In this document: one piece after another, positions 8,808 to 18,118 of the stretch
Layout of the letters: each line of letters begins with the position of its first letter
Position numbering within the stretch: the first letter of the stretch is position 1
Assembly (NCBI GenBank): GCA_947451045.1
Contig: CANFXM010000002.1
Span: 1-56,583 of the forward strand
DNA: 56,583 nucleotides
Origin: Actinomycetota bacterium
GTDB taxonomy: Bacteria > Actinomycetota > Actinomycetes > Nanopelagicales > Nanopelagicaceae
Direction of reading: 5' to 3'
Notes under the pieces: generated by a model
Database searches by the model: none
What the model was told of the DNA's origin: nothing
Seen by the model: only the letters and a program-made list of their open reading frames with translations
Translations under genes and position numbers: made by a program

Positions 8808-9984
8808 TAAAAGGTGCACGGATTGGGCCTGGTTCAATACCTGCGGCAGCGTGATCCGATTCTTCTCCGCGTGATAGTTGAGCCGAATGGGCCTTGTTAT
8901 GCCAGCGTTCTTCAATATTTCCAAAGCGCCACAACAACAGAGCCACGCTCCAAACAACTGCAAAAGCTCCAACAATAAAGTATCCCGCACTGTTGAGATT
9001 GAATGCTTTTGCATAATTCCAAAAACCACCTGTGAGGTTGAGTTGGTTTGCAAATACTTGAAGGAGTTCGAGGCCGCCAACAAAGAGTGCAACTGCAACT
9101 GAGAGCCCGGTAATAATTATGTTGTAGTACACCTTACGTACTGGCTTTGAAAACGCCCACCCGTATGCAAAGTTCATAAATGATCCATCAATTGTGTCGA
9201 GCAAACTCATTCCACCTGCAAAAAATAGTGGAAGAGAAATTATTGCCCACCACGGTAACCCCGCAATCACAGATGAACCTGCAAGTACGAGCAAACCAAT
9301 TTCAGTTGCTGTATCAAATCCCAAACCAAAAAGAATTCCAAGCGGATACATTTTCCATGAAGCATCAATCCGGCGGGCTATAGGACCGAAAAAGCGCATC
9401 AGCAAACCACGAGAATTTAAGTGTTTTTCTAATTCTTCTTCGTTATATGTTCCTTTGCGCATTTGCAAAAAAACACCGACGATAGAAATAAGAATCATCA
9501 AGTTTAGAATTGCAATCAACATCAAGAAGGTTCCACTCACTGTGGTTCCAATGAGTCCGGTGTAATGGTGGAGAGCAGAATGCGTATCTTTGAGCTGCCC
9601 ACCGAGGGCTTTGATTCCAAAGTTTAAAATTATGGCAAGGAATGCAACAACGGATGAGTGACCGAGTGAAAAGAAGAAGCCAACAGCGAGCGGGCGTTTT
9701 CCTTCAGACATTAATTTTCGAGTTGTGTTATCGATAGCGCTAATATGATCGGCATCGAATGCATGGCGCATACCTAAGGTGTATGCCAGCGCGGCAGTGC
9801 CCCATCCAAAGAGTGAACCGTCACTGAGTTTGTAATTTCCACTCGTTGCTCGCCACATCAATATGGCGCCAGCGACGTGGAGAAAGGCTATAAAGCCGAA
9901 CATGGCGGCCATGCGGCGCCATTCATCGCGGCTTAGGCGCTCTCGAAGTGGGATTTTAGGCGTGGCCATGACGACGATATTCAT
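8797..9984 (-). CDS. NiCoT-family nickel/cobalt permease (HoxN/NixA-like)
   Basis: Signature GMRHAFDADHISAIDNTTRK; GFDTATEIGLL; eight-TM pattern. The start at 9984 is preferred over 10176 because of the upstream AAAGGCGGAGGAATCG Shine-Dalgarno sequence. Confidence 0.9.
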   Translation of the reverse strand: MNIVVMATPKIPLRERLSRDEWRRMAAMFGFIAFLHVAGAILMWRATSGNYKLSDGSLFGWGTAALAYTLGMRHAFDADHISAIDNTTRKLMSEGKRPLAVGFFFSLGHSSVVAFLAIILNFGIKALGGQLKDTHSALHHYTGLIGTTVSGTFLMLIAILNLMILISIVGVFLQMRKGTYNEEELEKHLNSRGLLMRFFGPIARRIDASWKMYPLGILFGLGFDTATEIGLLVLAGSSVIAGLPWWAIISLPLFFAGGMSLLDTIDGSFMNFAYGWAFSKPVRKVYYNIIITGLSVAVALFVGGLELLQVFANQLNLTGGFWNYAKAFNLNSAGYFIVGAFAVVWSVALLLWRFGNIEERWHNKAHSAQLSRGEESDHAAAGIEPGPIRAPFIID

Positions 9985-10005
9985 CGATTCCTCCGCCTTT
10001 TCTAG

Positions 10006-10022
10006 TTGCAAATCACTTGCAA
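10006..10022 (-). promoter_or_regulatory. Candidate Nur (nickel uptake regulator) box
   Basis: TTGCAA-ATCAC-TTGCAA, an exact match to the Streptomyces Nur-box pattern tTGCaa-N5-ttGCAA as I remember it; 22 bp upstream of the NiCoT ATG. Confidence 0.65.
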
Positions 10023-10028
10023 GTAAAA

Positions 10029-10093
10029 GGGTAGGTGAGCCTTCTCGTACTGTCCACTCGAAATCTTGAGGCCTACCCTGCTCAAGTTCAGGG
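10029..10093 (-). promoter_or_regulatory. Two mutually exclusive hairpins in the NiCoT upstream region (possible attenuator)
   Basis: On the minus strand, CCCTG-AACTTGAG-CAGGG (10093..10076) shares its GGG with GGGTAGG...CCTACCC (10078..10029), which is followed by TTTTACTT. Confidence 0.35.
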
Positions 10094-10197
10094 AAGTCTA
10101 AGTCAACTCTAAGAAGCGGATGAGCGTGTGGTAAATATTTTATGCGGGAAGGACTGTCACACTTACCGCTATTCACATCAACGTATGAGGAGTTCTA

Positions 10198-10449
10198 ATG
10201 AAGAAGATCGTTATCGCAACAGGCCTAGCAGTGGCACTTTCACTACCAGCTGGCGCTGCAATGGCTGCCGCGCCTAAGCCGCACATCGCTAAGCCAGGAG
10301 CAGTGGCTAAAGAAGGCACGCAAGCACATGAGTCATCAGAGAGTTCCATGACTGAAGGTGGAGAAGGAAAGCCAGCTGCCAAGAAGATTCCTACGGCAAA
10401 GGCCAAGAAGATTCCTACGGCAAAGGCCAAGAAGAAAGTCAAGAAATAA
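10198..10449 (+). CDS. Small secreted Ala/Lys-rich protein
   Basis: Signal peptide MKKIVIATGLAVALSLPAGAAMAA; GAGG upstream; C-terminal KKIPTAKAKKIPTAKAKKKVKK. Confidence 0.65.
   Translation: MKKIVIATGLAVALSLPAGAAMAAAPKPHIAKPGAVAKEGTQAHESSESSMTEGGEGKPAAKKIPTAKAKKIPTAKAKKKVKK
10381..10428 (+). repeat. Perfect 24-bp tandem duplication (AAGAAGATTCCTACGGCAAAGGCC x2)
   Basis: Direct reading; encodes KKIPTAKA twice. Confidence 0.95.
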
Positions 10450-10484
10450 CGAAACTGGCAATTTCGAAAAATATTTAGATTACA

Positions 10485-10518
10485 AAAAGGTCGCTCTCGG
10501 TACCGGGGGCGACCTTTT
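10485..10518. terminator. Bidirectional-type intrinsic terminator
   Basis: 10-bp stem AAAAGGTCGC / GCGACCTTTT with a 14-nt loop, A-tract upstream and T-tract downstream. Confidence 0.85.
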
Positions 10519-10560
10519 CGTATAGAGTCAAGTGCACAAGCGCGGAAATGGAGAGCTGCA

Positions 10561-11499
10561 TTGAGCGAAGACGAAGGTATGGAAGAACTCGTAACTGAAG
10601 AAATGTTGTGGGATCGAATTCCTGAAGTCGAAGGCGCTGAACGTGCGAGTACTTACTACGAACTTAGTGCGCGAATTTATGCGCGAGGACAATATGACGA
10701 AGCGCTTGCATTGGCTGAAACTGCATGCGATATTTATGATCAACTCGGAGGCGCTGCACCTAGTGAAGGCGTCGCACAAGCGTATTCAGCAATTGGTTAC
10801 AACCTCAATCAGTTAGAGCGCATGGATGAAGCGGCAACTGCGATGAGTAAAGCCGTAAAGATTTTGCGCGAAAATAAATCTCCCGTTGCGCTAGAACTTG
10901 CATGCACCTTAGGGGAGTGGTGGTACACCTCAAAGAAGTATGACGATGTTATTTCAACAATGAATGAGTGCGCGCAAGAGCATCTAGTTGACGGAAATGA
11001 AATCGGCGCGGCTAATGATCTTCACCTTATTGGATGCGCACAACGTGAATTAAAAAAATATGACCAAGCAGTTGAATCATTTTTTGAAGCTCGGCGCTTA
11101 TTCAAAAAGAATAAAGAAGTAATTCACGTGGCCCGCTGTGATCAAAAGATAGCGTCTTGTTTGATTGAACTTGGTGAAGGTGAGAAAGCGCTAGAGCGCG
11201 CTCGCAAAGCGGTAGATGTATTTGAAACCGCGCACGATCACCGTCGCGAAACTTTTGCACTCTTTGAATATGGGAAAGCACAAATTCTCCTAGAACAATA
11301 TGAAGAAGGTCTCAATACTCTTGATCAAGTTCTTATGGTGGCAACTGAAGACGAGCCAAAAGATTTTGAATTTCTTGTCGATATTGAATCACGCATGGCG
11401 AAAGTGATGCGTATTCAAGGACGTGAAGCAGAAGCATTAGAAGTAGAACGTCGATTGCAATCTGTTACTGAAGCGATGGAAGAGGATAAGGAAAACTAG
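10561..11499 (+). CDS. TPR-repeat protein
   Basis: TTG start; repeated helix pairs such as ARIYARGQYDEALALAETACDIYDQLG, AYSAIGYNLNQLERMDEAATAMSKAVKIL and LHLIGCAQRELKKYDQAVESFFEARRLF. Confidence 0.8.
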   Translation: MSEDEGMEELVTEEMLWDRIPEVEGAERASTYYELSARIYARGQYDEALALAETACDIYDQLGGAAPSEGVAQAYSAIGYNLNQLERMDEAATAMSKAVKILRENKSPVALELACTLGEWWYTSKKYDDVISTMNECAQEHLVDGNEIGAANDLHLIGCAQRELKKYDQAVESFFEARRLFKKNKEVIHVARCDQKIASCLIELGEGEKALERARKAVDVFETAHDHRRETFALFEYGKAQILLEQYEEGLNTLDQVLMVATEDEPKDFEFLVDIESRMAKVMRIQGREAEALEVERRLQSVTEAMEEDKEN

Positions 11500-11505
11500 T
11501 TCCAA

Positions 11506-12153
11506 TTATCGGGGTAGATGTTGCAGCGCCCAGTGATACATAGCAATTGCACCAGCCGCAGAGGCATTCATGGAGCGCGTTGAACCGTATTGGTTAATCT
11601 CGTAGAGCACGTCACAGACCGCTAACGCCTCCTCACTCATCCCAGAACCTTCTTGACCAAAAAGAAGTACGCAATTCTCTGGGAGTTTTGCACTCTCTAA
11701 TTGCAAAGAGCCCGGCATGTTGTCAATACCGATGATTGGAAGTTTGTTCTTCGAACACCACGCTGCGAAATCTTCAACGGTTGGATGATGTGTGACACTG
11801 AGATAGCGGTCGGTAACCATTGCGCCACGTTTATTCCAATCTCGTTTTCCAATAATGTGTACGCCAGAAACATTAAATGCGTTAGCAGTTCGGACAATCG
11901 AACCAATATTCAAATCATGTTGCCAATTTTCAATTGCAATTTGTAACTTATGACGTTTGGTGTTGAGATCGGCAACAATTGCTTCGACACTCCAATAGCG
12001 ATATCTGTCGAGCACGTTTCGGCGGTCACCATTCAGCAATAACTCAGAATCAAAGTGTGGATCTGTGGGATGAGGCAACGGGTGAGGCCCAACTCCTACG
12101 ACCGGAAAAAATTCACCAGGGCCTATTGTTGCGGGAGTAGTAGGTGAATCCAT
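11506..12153 (-). CDS. TrmH/SpoU-family RNA 2'-O-methyltransferase
   Basis: NIGSIVRTANAFNVSGVHIIG; LFGQEGSGMSEEAL; IKW-like tail NQYGSTRSMNASAAGAIAMYHW. Confidence 0.9.
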   Translation of the reverse strand: MDSPTTPATIGPGEFFPVVGVGPHPLPHPTDPHFDSELLLNGDRRNVLDRYRYWSVEAIVADLNTKRHKLQIAIENWQHDLNIGSIVRTANAFNVSGVHIIGKRDWNKRGAMVTDRYLSVTHHPTVEDFAAWCSKNKLPIIGIDNMPGSLQLESAKLPENCVLLFGQEGSGMSEEALAVCDVLYEINQYGSTRSMNASAAGAIAMYHWALQHLPR

Positions 12154-12175
12154 GGTTGCACTCTAAACTGCCAGC

Positions 12176-12541
12176 ATGCAAATTCTCAATACGATCGTGC
12201 TCACCATCCATATTCTTTGTGTAATCGCTATTTTGACTCTCTTGCTACTTCAGTGGAATAAGAACCCCCGCAAATTACATCCTGGAATTCTACATAGTGG
12301 CTTAACTGCGTTGTTAGCTGGATTAATCATGATTGGCCTTCGCCATTCCCTCTATGCCTCAGACCCATCAAAATATCCAGTATTAGATAACACAAAATAT
12401 TCAATCAAACTTGTAGTTCTCATTGTTATTTTGTTGCTCGGATATCGCAATGTGAAGAAACCAGTTCTATCGAAGAATATTTGGTTGACAATGGTTCTCT
12501 TAACAATTGTAAATATTGGTATTGCCTCAGCGTGGAAGTAG
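12176..12541 (+). CDS. Small integral membrane protein (about four TM)
   Basis: 121-aa hydrophobic ORF, intact, close to downstream gene. Confidence 0.6.
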   Translation: MQILNTIVLTIHILCVIAILTLLLLQWNKNPRKLHPGILHSGLTALLAGLIMIGLRHSLYASDPSKYPVLDNTKYSIKLVVLIVILLLGYRNVKKPVLSKNIWLTMVLLTIVNIGIASAWK

Positions 12542-12545
12542 CTCG

Positions 12546-13748
12546 ATGCTAAAAGGCTTGCGTTTTATTTCCGTGCTCATGTGTCTTCCATTGATCTTGA
12601 GTACAACCAACGCGCAGGCTTATTCGCACGTACCCCCTCAATCCATCCCAGCGTTCCTTGAAAAAATAATGGCATCACCAGCCTTGGCCGACCCATCAAT
12701 GATTTTGATTGACGAATCAACTGGAGAAGTCGTTTTTGAGAGAAATGCAGATTCATTGAGAAAGCCTGCATCGGTTTTAAAAATTGTTTCAGCAAGTTCA
12801 GCGCTAAAGTATTTAGACCCAAATTTGCAGTATAGAACCTCGATAAATCTAGGAAAAACCAAAAACACGATCGTTATTAATGGCCAGTATGACCCTTGGA
12901 TTAGTTACAGCTATTTAGCAGCAAAAAAACAACATCGAACTTCTCTTCCATTTCTCACAACAAAATCTCTACAAATGTTGCGAAAGATTAATCACAAATC
13001 AGCCAGACACCTAACAATTAAATACTCTGGACTATATTCCCGAGATATTGCTAACTTTCGCGCGTTCTATGCCATGCGTGGTGTTTCAACAACAATGAAA
13101 CAAGTAACAGCAGAGCAGGCGTTAGCTGCATCAGGTGAAGAATTAGCGTCAGGAAATTCACCAACGGTGGCCACGATGTTGGAATGGACACTCACGTGGA
13201 GCGATAATTTGCTAGCAGAAAGATTTGCACGCCTTGCATCGAGAGCTGCTGGTAATAAATTCGATGATGCTGGGGTAGCAAAGACCTTTACTCAAATGTT
13301 TAATGAACTCGGAATAAGTGATCCTAAAATTCAAATTTCTGATGCAAGTGGTCTTTCAAAAAATAATCGTGTCAGTGCAAGAACAATCGCAGAACTTTTA
13401 GCAAAGATAAGAAATGAAAGCACCTATGCAACAGTCTTTAAAGGTTTGCCTGTTAGTGGAATAACAGGCACTCTAGAAAATAGGTATATAACAACGGCTC
13501 CACAAGCAGTTGGTTTAATCCATGCCAAAACAGGAACACTTAATGGAACTATGAGTTTGGCAGGCTACGTCGAAGCCGGCGATAGAGAGTATATTTTTGT
13601 GACATTTGCAGATCGAATTCCAAAAAGCACACGTGCTGAAAACTTAGCGCGAGTAACATTAGATAAAGCAATTGCGAAGTTAGCCAGCCCCATAATTAAT
13701 CTTCCAAAATTTCAAACAACTATGATTGAAACATCAACAGCAAATTAG
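12546..13748 (+). CDS. D-alanyl-D-alanine carboxypeptidase/endopeptidase (PBP4/S13)
   Basis: SVLK (SxxK), SDN (SxN) and HAKTGTLNG (KTG) motifs; signal peptide MLKGLRFISVLMCLPLILSTTNAQA. Confidence 0.88.
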   Translation: MLKGLRFISVLMCLPLILSTTNAQAYSHVPPQSIPAFLEKIMASPALADPSMILIDESTGEVVFERNADSLRKPASVLKIVSASSALKYLDPNLQYRTSINLGKTKNTIVINGQYDPWISYSYLAAKKQHRTSLPFLTTKSLQMLRKINHKSARHLTIKYSGLYSRDIANFRAFYAMRGVSTTMKQVTAEQALAASGEELASGNSPTVATMLEWTLTWSDNLLAERFARLASRAAGNKFDDAGVAKTFTQMFNELGISDPKIQISDASGLSKNNRVSARTIAELLAKIRNESTYATVFKGLPVSGITGTLENRYITTAPQAVGLIHAKTGTLNGTMSLAGYVEAGDREYIFVTFADRIPKSTRAENLARVTLDKAIAKLASPIINLPKFQTTMIETSTAN

Positions 13749-14146
13749 TCGTCTTTTCCGCCTTCACTTTCCTGACGTTCTTCACTGTGACCTCGACCAG
13801 TAGGTGCCTGAATTCCAGGTGCTTGAGGCGCTAAGGAAACTACTGGAGGTGTTGTAACCACAGCGGCGCTCACGACTCGTTGAACTGATTTGATAGGTGC
13901 GGGAGCATCCTCGGTTGACACTGCTACCGCTGGAGTGCTTGGGAGTTGAGTTGATGAATTATTCGAGGATTCGATTGCAGCAGCTGGCGCTTCATTTTCA
14001 GATTGTGCGAAAACAACTCCGGCTCCAATGATAAGAAGCGCAGAACCAAGCGCGATTACGGGTAGCGCCTTTGAGACTTTGCGAGTTGATGTTGCGTTGT
14101 CGTTATCAGCGATCTCAAACCATTCTGGTTTCTTTGGAGGTGTCAT
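13745..14146 (-). CDS. Single-pass membrane protein with Ala/Pro/Ser-rich extracytoplasmic tail
   Basis: MTPPKKPEWFEIADNDNATSTRKVSKALPVIALGSALLIIGAGVVFAQ... The longer tracked ORF (to 14548) overlaps ctaB and lacks a plausible N-terminus. Confidence 0.55.
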   Translation of the reverse strand: MTPPKKPEWFEIADNDNATSTRKVSKALPVIALGSALLIIGAGVVFAQSENEAPAAAIESSNNSSTQLPSTPAVAVSTEDAPAPIKSVQRVVSAAVVTTPPVVSLAPQAPGIQAPTGRGHSEERQESEGGKDD

Positions 14147-14219
14147 GTGGAAAATATAGAGCTGGAGTCTGAGAAGGAACTGGGAGCAGCAATGTAGTTT
14201 TCTGAGTAATCTTTGGCCG

Positions 14220-15089
14220 GTGAGCACAACTACGCGTGGATATATAGATTTAATGAAATTACGGGTAGTCGAACTTCTTCTAGTGTCAACTTTGCCCGCC
14301 ATGGTCTTGGCCAAAAAAGGTTTGCCTCCACTGGGGCTCACGCTCCTTACAATTCTTGGTGGAACTCTTGCAGCAGGCAGTGCCAATGCTTTCAATATGG
14401 TTATCGAAAGTGAAAGCGATGCGCTCATGGCACGCACTGCAAAGCGCCCATTAGTTACAGGCGTTATTACGAAAAGGCAAGCAACCATTTTTGCAACATT
14501 TATTGGGCTTTTGTCACTGGCAATATTTTGGTTCTTTGTCACACCCATGGCTACTTTATTAACTTTAATTGCAATTTTATTTTATGTATTGGTTTACACA
14601 ATAGGTCTAAAACGTAGAACTAATCAGAATATTGTTTGGGGTGGCGCAGCAGGTTGCATGCCTGTATTTATTGGTTGGGCCGCAGTAACGAATTCATTAT
14701 CTTGGGCGGCAGTTGCATTCTTTATGGTGATTTTCTTTTGGACTCCACCACATTTCTGGGCCTTGGCAATTAAATATAAAGATGAATACACGGCGGCTGG
14801 TATTCCCATGTTGCCCTCCGTTGCAACGCGCGGTCGAGTTCAAAGGGAAATGTGGTTTCACACAATTGCCATGATGCTTTCATCGATGTGGTTAGTTTTC
14901 GCTGCCGGACTTCCGCTTTGGGTCATGTTAACCACGATCGGATTAGGTTTGGTATTTGCACATGAACTAATTGCATTGAAAGAAAGTTCACCCAACTACA
15001 ACAAAGTTGCTGGAAAAATTTTCCAGTGGTCAATTACTTATTTGAGTTTATTGTCAGGACTTTTAGTTGTTGCTCAACTTCTCAACTAA
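14220..15089 (+). CDS. ctaB: Protohaem IX farnesyltransferase (haem O synthase)
   Basis: GTG start; SANAFNMVIESESDALMARTAKRPLVTG (UbiA/CyoE NxxxDxxxD-type motif), WTPPHFWALAIKYKDEY. Confidence 0.93.
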   Translation: MSTTTRGYIDLMKLRVVELLLVSTLPAMVLAKKGLPPLGLTLLTILGGTLAAGSANAFNMVIESESDALMARTAKRPLVTGVITKRQATIFATFIGLLSLAIFWFFVTPMATLLTLIAILFYVLVYTIGLKRRTNQNIVWGGAAGCMPVFIGWAAVTNSLSWAAVAFFMVIFFWTPPHFWALAIKYKDEYTAAGIPMLPSVATRGRVQREMWFHTIAMMLSSMWLVFAAGLPLWVMLTTIGLGLVFAHELIALKESSPNYNKVAGKIFQWSITYLSLLSGLLVVAQLLN

Positions 15090-16302
15090 AGGCTTGCGTA
15101 AGATCCTTGATCAAATCAGTTGAGTGCTCTAATCCGACTGAAAGCCGAAGAACACTCGGAGTTATTCCCATTTCCGCTTGAACCTCAGGTGCTAAACGGC
15201 GATGTGTGGTTGTTGCAGGGTGAGTAATTAGTGATTTGCTATCACCCAAATTATTGGAAATATCAATGACTTTGAGCGCATCCATAAATTTGAATGCATC
15301 CTTTTGAGTGCCTGCAAATTCAATTCCAATAGTTGTACCGCCACCGCTCATCTGCTTTTTCACAATGGCGTGCTCGGGATGTGATTGCAAACCCGGATAA
15401 CGAACAGCCTTAACTTCTTTACGGCCTTCAAGGAATTCAGCGACTGCTTGAGCATTGCTCACCATTCGTTCCACACGCATTTCAAGTGTTTCAAGTGATT
15501 TCAATAGCACCCACGCATTGAATGGACTCAGTGATGGGCCTGTGTGACGACTAAATGGAATGAGTTTTTCTTGGATGTATTCAAAAGATCCAAGGACTGC
15601 GCCCGCAAGAACTCGACCCTGGCCATCGATATGTTTTGTCGCTGAATACATCACTACATCGGCACCTAGCTTTAATGGTTTTTGCAAAATAGGAGATGCC
15701 ATAACGTTATCAACGATGACGGTTGCGCCAACTTTGTGTGCAAGTTCGCTGACCATTGCGATATCGACGATATCCATCATCGGATTACTTGGCGTCTCAA
15801 TGAATACAACTTTTGTTGGCTTACTCAATGCGCCAGCCCAAGCCGCAGGATCATTTCCTTTTACAAGTTCAGTAGTTATTCCCCATTTTGGTAGGAATTC
15901 AGTGAGCACAACATGGCAAGAACTAAACATTGATGCTGAAGCAACAACGCGGTCACCGGCGCTGACCATGCAGGCAATTGATGCAAACATTGCTGACATT
16001 CCTGAACCAGTTGCCACACAAAATTCTGCACCTTCAATTGCAGCTAAGCGTTGTTCAAACATTGCAACAGTGGGATTGTGAAAACGGCTATAAAGAAAAT
16101 GATCAGTCTCATCTGAAAAAGAATCGAGCGCTTCTTGAGCACTCGAATAAGTAAAACCACTATTGAGAAAGAGTGCTTCTGAAGTTTCACCAAAGCCAGA
16201 ACGTGCAAGTCCAGCACGCACTGCATGTGTTTGCGGATGAAGTTCCCAGGTAGGTCCATCCTGATTCTCAGGTGGCTGGTAGCCCCAAATCTTCTTGCTC
16301 AT
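15082..16302 (-). CDS. metZ: O-succinylhomoserine sulfhydrylase / Cys-Met metabolism PLP enzyme
   Basis: PLP lysine motif YSATKHIDGQGRVLAGAVLG; GSGMSAMFASIACMVSAGDRVV. Confidence 0.88.
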   Translation of the reverse strand: MSKKIWGYQPPENQDGPTWELHPQTHAVRAGLARSGFGETSEALFLNSGFTYSSAQEALDSFSDETDHFLYSRFHNPTVAMFEQRLAAIEGAEFCVATGSGMSAMFASIACMVSAGDRVVASASMFSSCHVVLTEFLPKWGITTELVKGNDPAAWAGALSKPTKVVFIETPSNPMMDIVDIAMVSELAHKVGATVIVDNVMASPILQKPLKLGADVVMYSATKHIDGQGRVLAGAVLGSFEYIQEKLIPFSRHTGPSLSPFNAWVLLKSLETLEMRVERMVSNAQAVAEFLEGRKEVKAVRYPGLQSHPEHAIVKKQMSGGGTTIGIEFAGTQKDAFKFMDALKVIDISNNLGDSKSLITHPATTTHRRLAPEVQAEMGITPSVLRLSVGLEHSTDLIKDLTQAFS

Positions 16303-16328
16303 GGGATAAGTGTGACAGAGTGAGCCCT

Positions 16329-17234
16329 ATGTCTAATACTGCGATTTCTGTCTCTGATCTAAGTAAAAAATATGGTGAGCGCAATGCGCTCTCGCATGCA
16401 ACATTTGAAGTCCCATTGGGCACCGTTTGCGGCTTTGTTGGCCCAAATGGCTCTGGGAAAACGACCACTATGCGAATGCTGTTAGGACTTATATCCCCGA
16501 CAGGTGGGACTGGCGAAATTTTAGGTCATTCAATAAAGCACCCAGAGAAGTATTTGCCGCGTGTAGGAGCGATGATTGAAGGACCTGCATTTTATCCAGC
16601 GCTGAGTGGGAGTGAGAATCTAAATTATCTTGCAACCCTCGGTGGTTTTTCAACGGATAAAGTTCAAGGACTTTTAGAACAAGTAGGACTAGGCGAGCGC
16701 GCGAAATCTAAGTACAAAACATATTCACTCGGAATGAAACAACGATTAGGTATCGCAGCAGCGCTGCTGCCTAATCCACAACTATTGATGTTGGATGAGC
16801 CAACAAATGGATTAGACCCTGAAGGAATTCAGGAAGTTCGTGATTTGCTGCGAACCCTTGCTAATAACGGAACCTCGGTTTTTGTTTCGTCGCATTTGCT
16901 TTCAGAGCTTGAAATTATTAGTGACTATCTAGTGATGCTTCGCAAGGGAGAGGTTGTTTTTACGGGAAAGATTCAAGATCTTTTGCACGCACAACAGCCG
17001 CTCATTATTGCAAAAAGCGAAAATGAAAATGATTTAACAAAAATTGTTGAGATAGCTAGAAGTGCTGGCCACCATGCCGTTATTCGAGATGGTGCAGCTC
17101 ATATTGAAGGACCAAAAGATTGGGCTGTAACTTTGAATAAAGCTGCCTTTGATGCCGGAATAACACTTTCACAATTGAGTCCGCAATTACCAAATCTGGA
17201 AGAAACTTTCTTTGAAATGACAGGTGACAAATAA
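16329..17234 (+). CDS. ABC transporter ATP-binding protein
   Basis: Walker A GPNGSGKTT, signature YSLGMKQRLGIA, Walker B LLMLDEPTNGLDP. Confidence 0.93.
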   Translation: MSNTAISVSDLSKKYGERNALSHATFEVPLGTVCGFVGPNGSGKTTTMRMLLGLISPTGGTGEILGHSIKHPEKYLPRVGAMIEGPAFYPALSGSENLNYLATLGGFSTDKVQGLLEQVGLGERAKSKYKTYSLGMKQRLGIAAALLPNPQLLMLDEPTNGLDPEGIQEVRDLLRTLANNGTSVFVSSHLLSELEIISDYLVMLRKGEVVFTGKIQDLLHAQQPLIIAKSENENDLTKIVEIARSAGHHAVIRDGAAHIEGPKDWAVTLNKAAFDAGITLSQLSPQLPNLEETFFEMTGDK

Positions 17235-18040
17235 TGTGGCGCGTAGCATTTGCAGAACTTCGTAAGTTACGTCGCCCAACTTTGCTCATAGGAACAATGG
17301 GGGCAGTTATTTTCTTTAGCTCCCTATTTTCATCGCTTCTTTTTATTCTTATAGATTCACCACAAGGAAACTCGGAACGCGGACGAATGGTTGGTCGTCA
17401 AGTTTTGAGCATGTCATCTGGTGCAGTGCAAGGATTTAGCAGCGTCGGTGGATTCTTAGGAATTATTGCCCTATGTGTATTTGCTGCACAAACCGCGCAA
17501 GAATATACATATGGCACTCTAAGAAATTTATTAGTTCGCCAGCCAGGACGTTTACGGATATTGCTTGGAAAATTTGTAGCAATGAAACTGTTCGCTTTAG
17601 CGATGATTGTTGTTTCAGCGATTGTCAGCATCAGCGCTTCAGTAATTTTGGCTCCAGGCGCAAAAGTCCCAACTAATTTGTGGTTTGGGGCTGATGGGCG
17701 ACATGCGATCTTTACCACCTTTATTAACGTTGTGATCTCTGTAATCGGATATGGAACTATTGGAATGGTGCTTGGTTTGCTTCTACGCTCACCAATTAGT
17801 GCTATTTCACTCGGACTCTTGTGGTTGCTCATTGTTGAAAATTTATTAGTGGCAGTAAAAAGTTCTTTGGAAAGTTGGTTGCCGGGGGCTCAACTAAGAA
17901 TTATTGCTTCTGGTGGAGCACGAACCGGATTAGTTCCTGGAATTACCTATTCCCACGCACTTGTTGTCGGTGGAATATATGTGAGTGTAGGTGCGGCAAT
18001 TGCATCTTTCCTATTTCTTCGAAGAGATGTAGCAAATTAG
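17234..18040 (+). CDS. ABC transporter permease (ABC-2 type)
   Basis: Multi-TM protein, overlapping its ATPase gene by 1 bp; QEYTYGTLRNLLVRQPGRLRILLGKF. Confidence 0.85.
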   Translation: MWRVAFAELRKLRRPTLLIGTMGAVIFFSSLFSSLLFILIDSPQGNSERGRMVGRQVLSMSSGAVQGFSSVGGFLGIIALCVFAAQTAQEYTYGTLRNLLVRQPGRLRILLGKFVAMKLFALAMIVVSAIVSISASVILAPGAKVPTNLWFGADGRHAIFTTFINVVISVIGYGTIGMVLGLLLRSPISAISLGLLWLLIVENLLVAVKSSLESWLPGAQLRIIASGGARTGLVPGITYSHALVVGGIYVSVGAAIASFLFLRRDVAN

Positions 18041-18118
18041 AGACACTCTCCAACAACTGCCATATTTCTAAGTTAGCTGTCTTATTCTTAAGCCCTATTA
18101 CTTCCCTGGGGGTTTACA

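Noticed and set aside
9985-10176. N-terminal extension of the NiCoT ORF
   Set aside because: The sequence is not membrane-protein-like, contains the Nur box and hairpins, and a good Shine-Dalgarno sequence precedes the ATG at 9984.
10029-10176. Cobalamin riboswitch upstream of NiCoT
   Set aside because: A GGT..GTGTGA..TCC..CCCGC stretch looked superficially similar, but the order and the B12-box elements do not match the consensus I know.
14147-14548. N-terminal extension of the minus-strand ORF 13745..14548
   Set aside because: Overlaps ctaB antisense; a clean membrane-protein start exists at 14146.
18041-18118. ydaO (c-di-AMP) riboswitch upstream of the NlpC/P60 gene
   Set aside because: This RNA class is often found before such genes in actinobacteria, but the 78-bp gap is too short and I see no matching conserved core.
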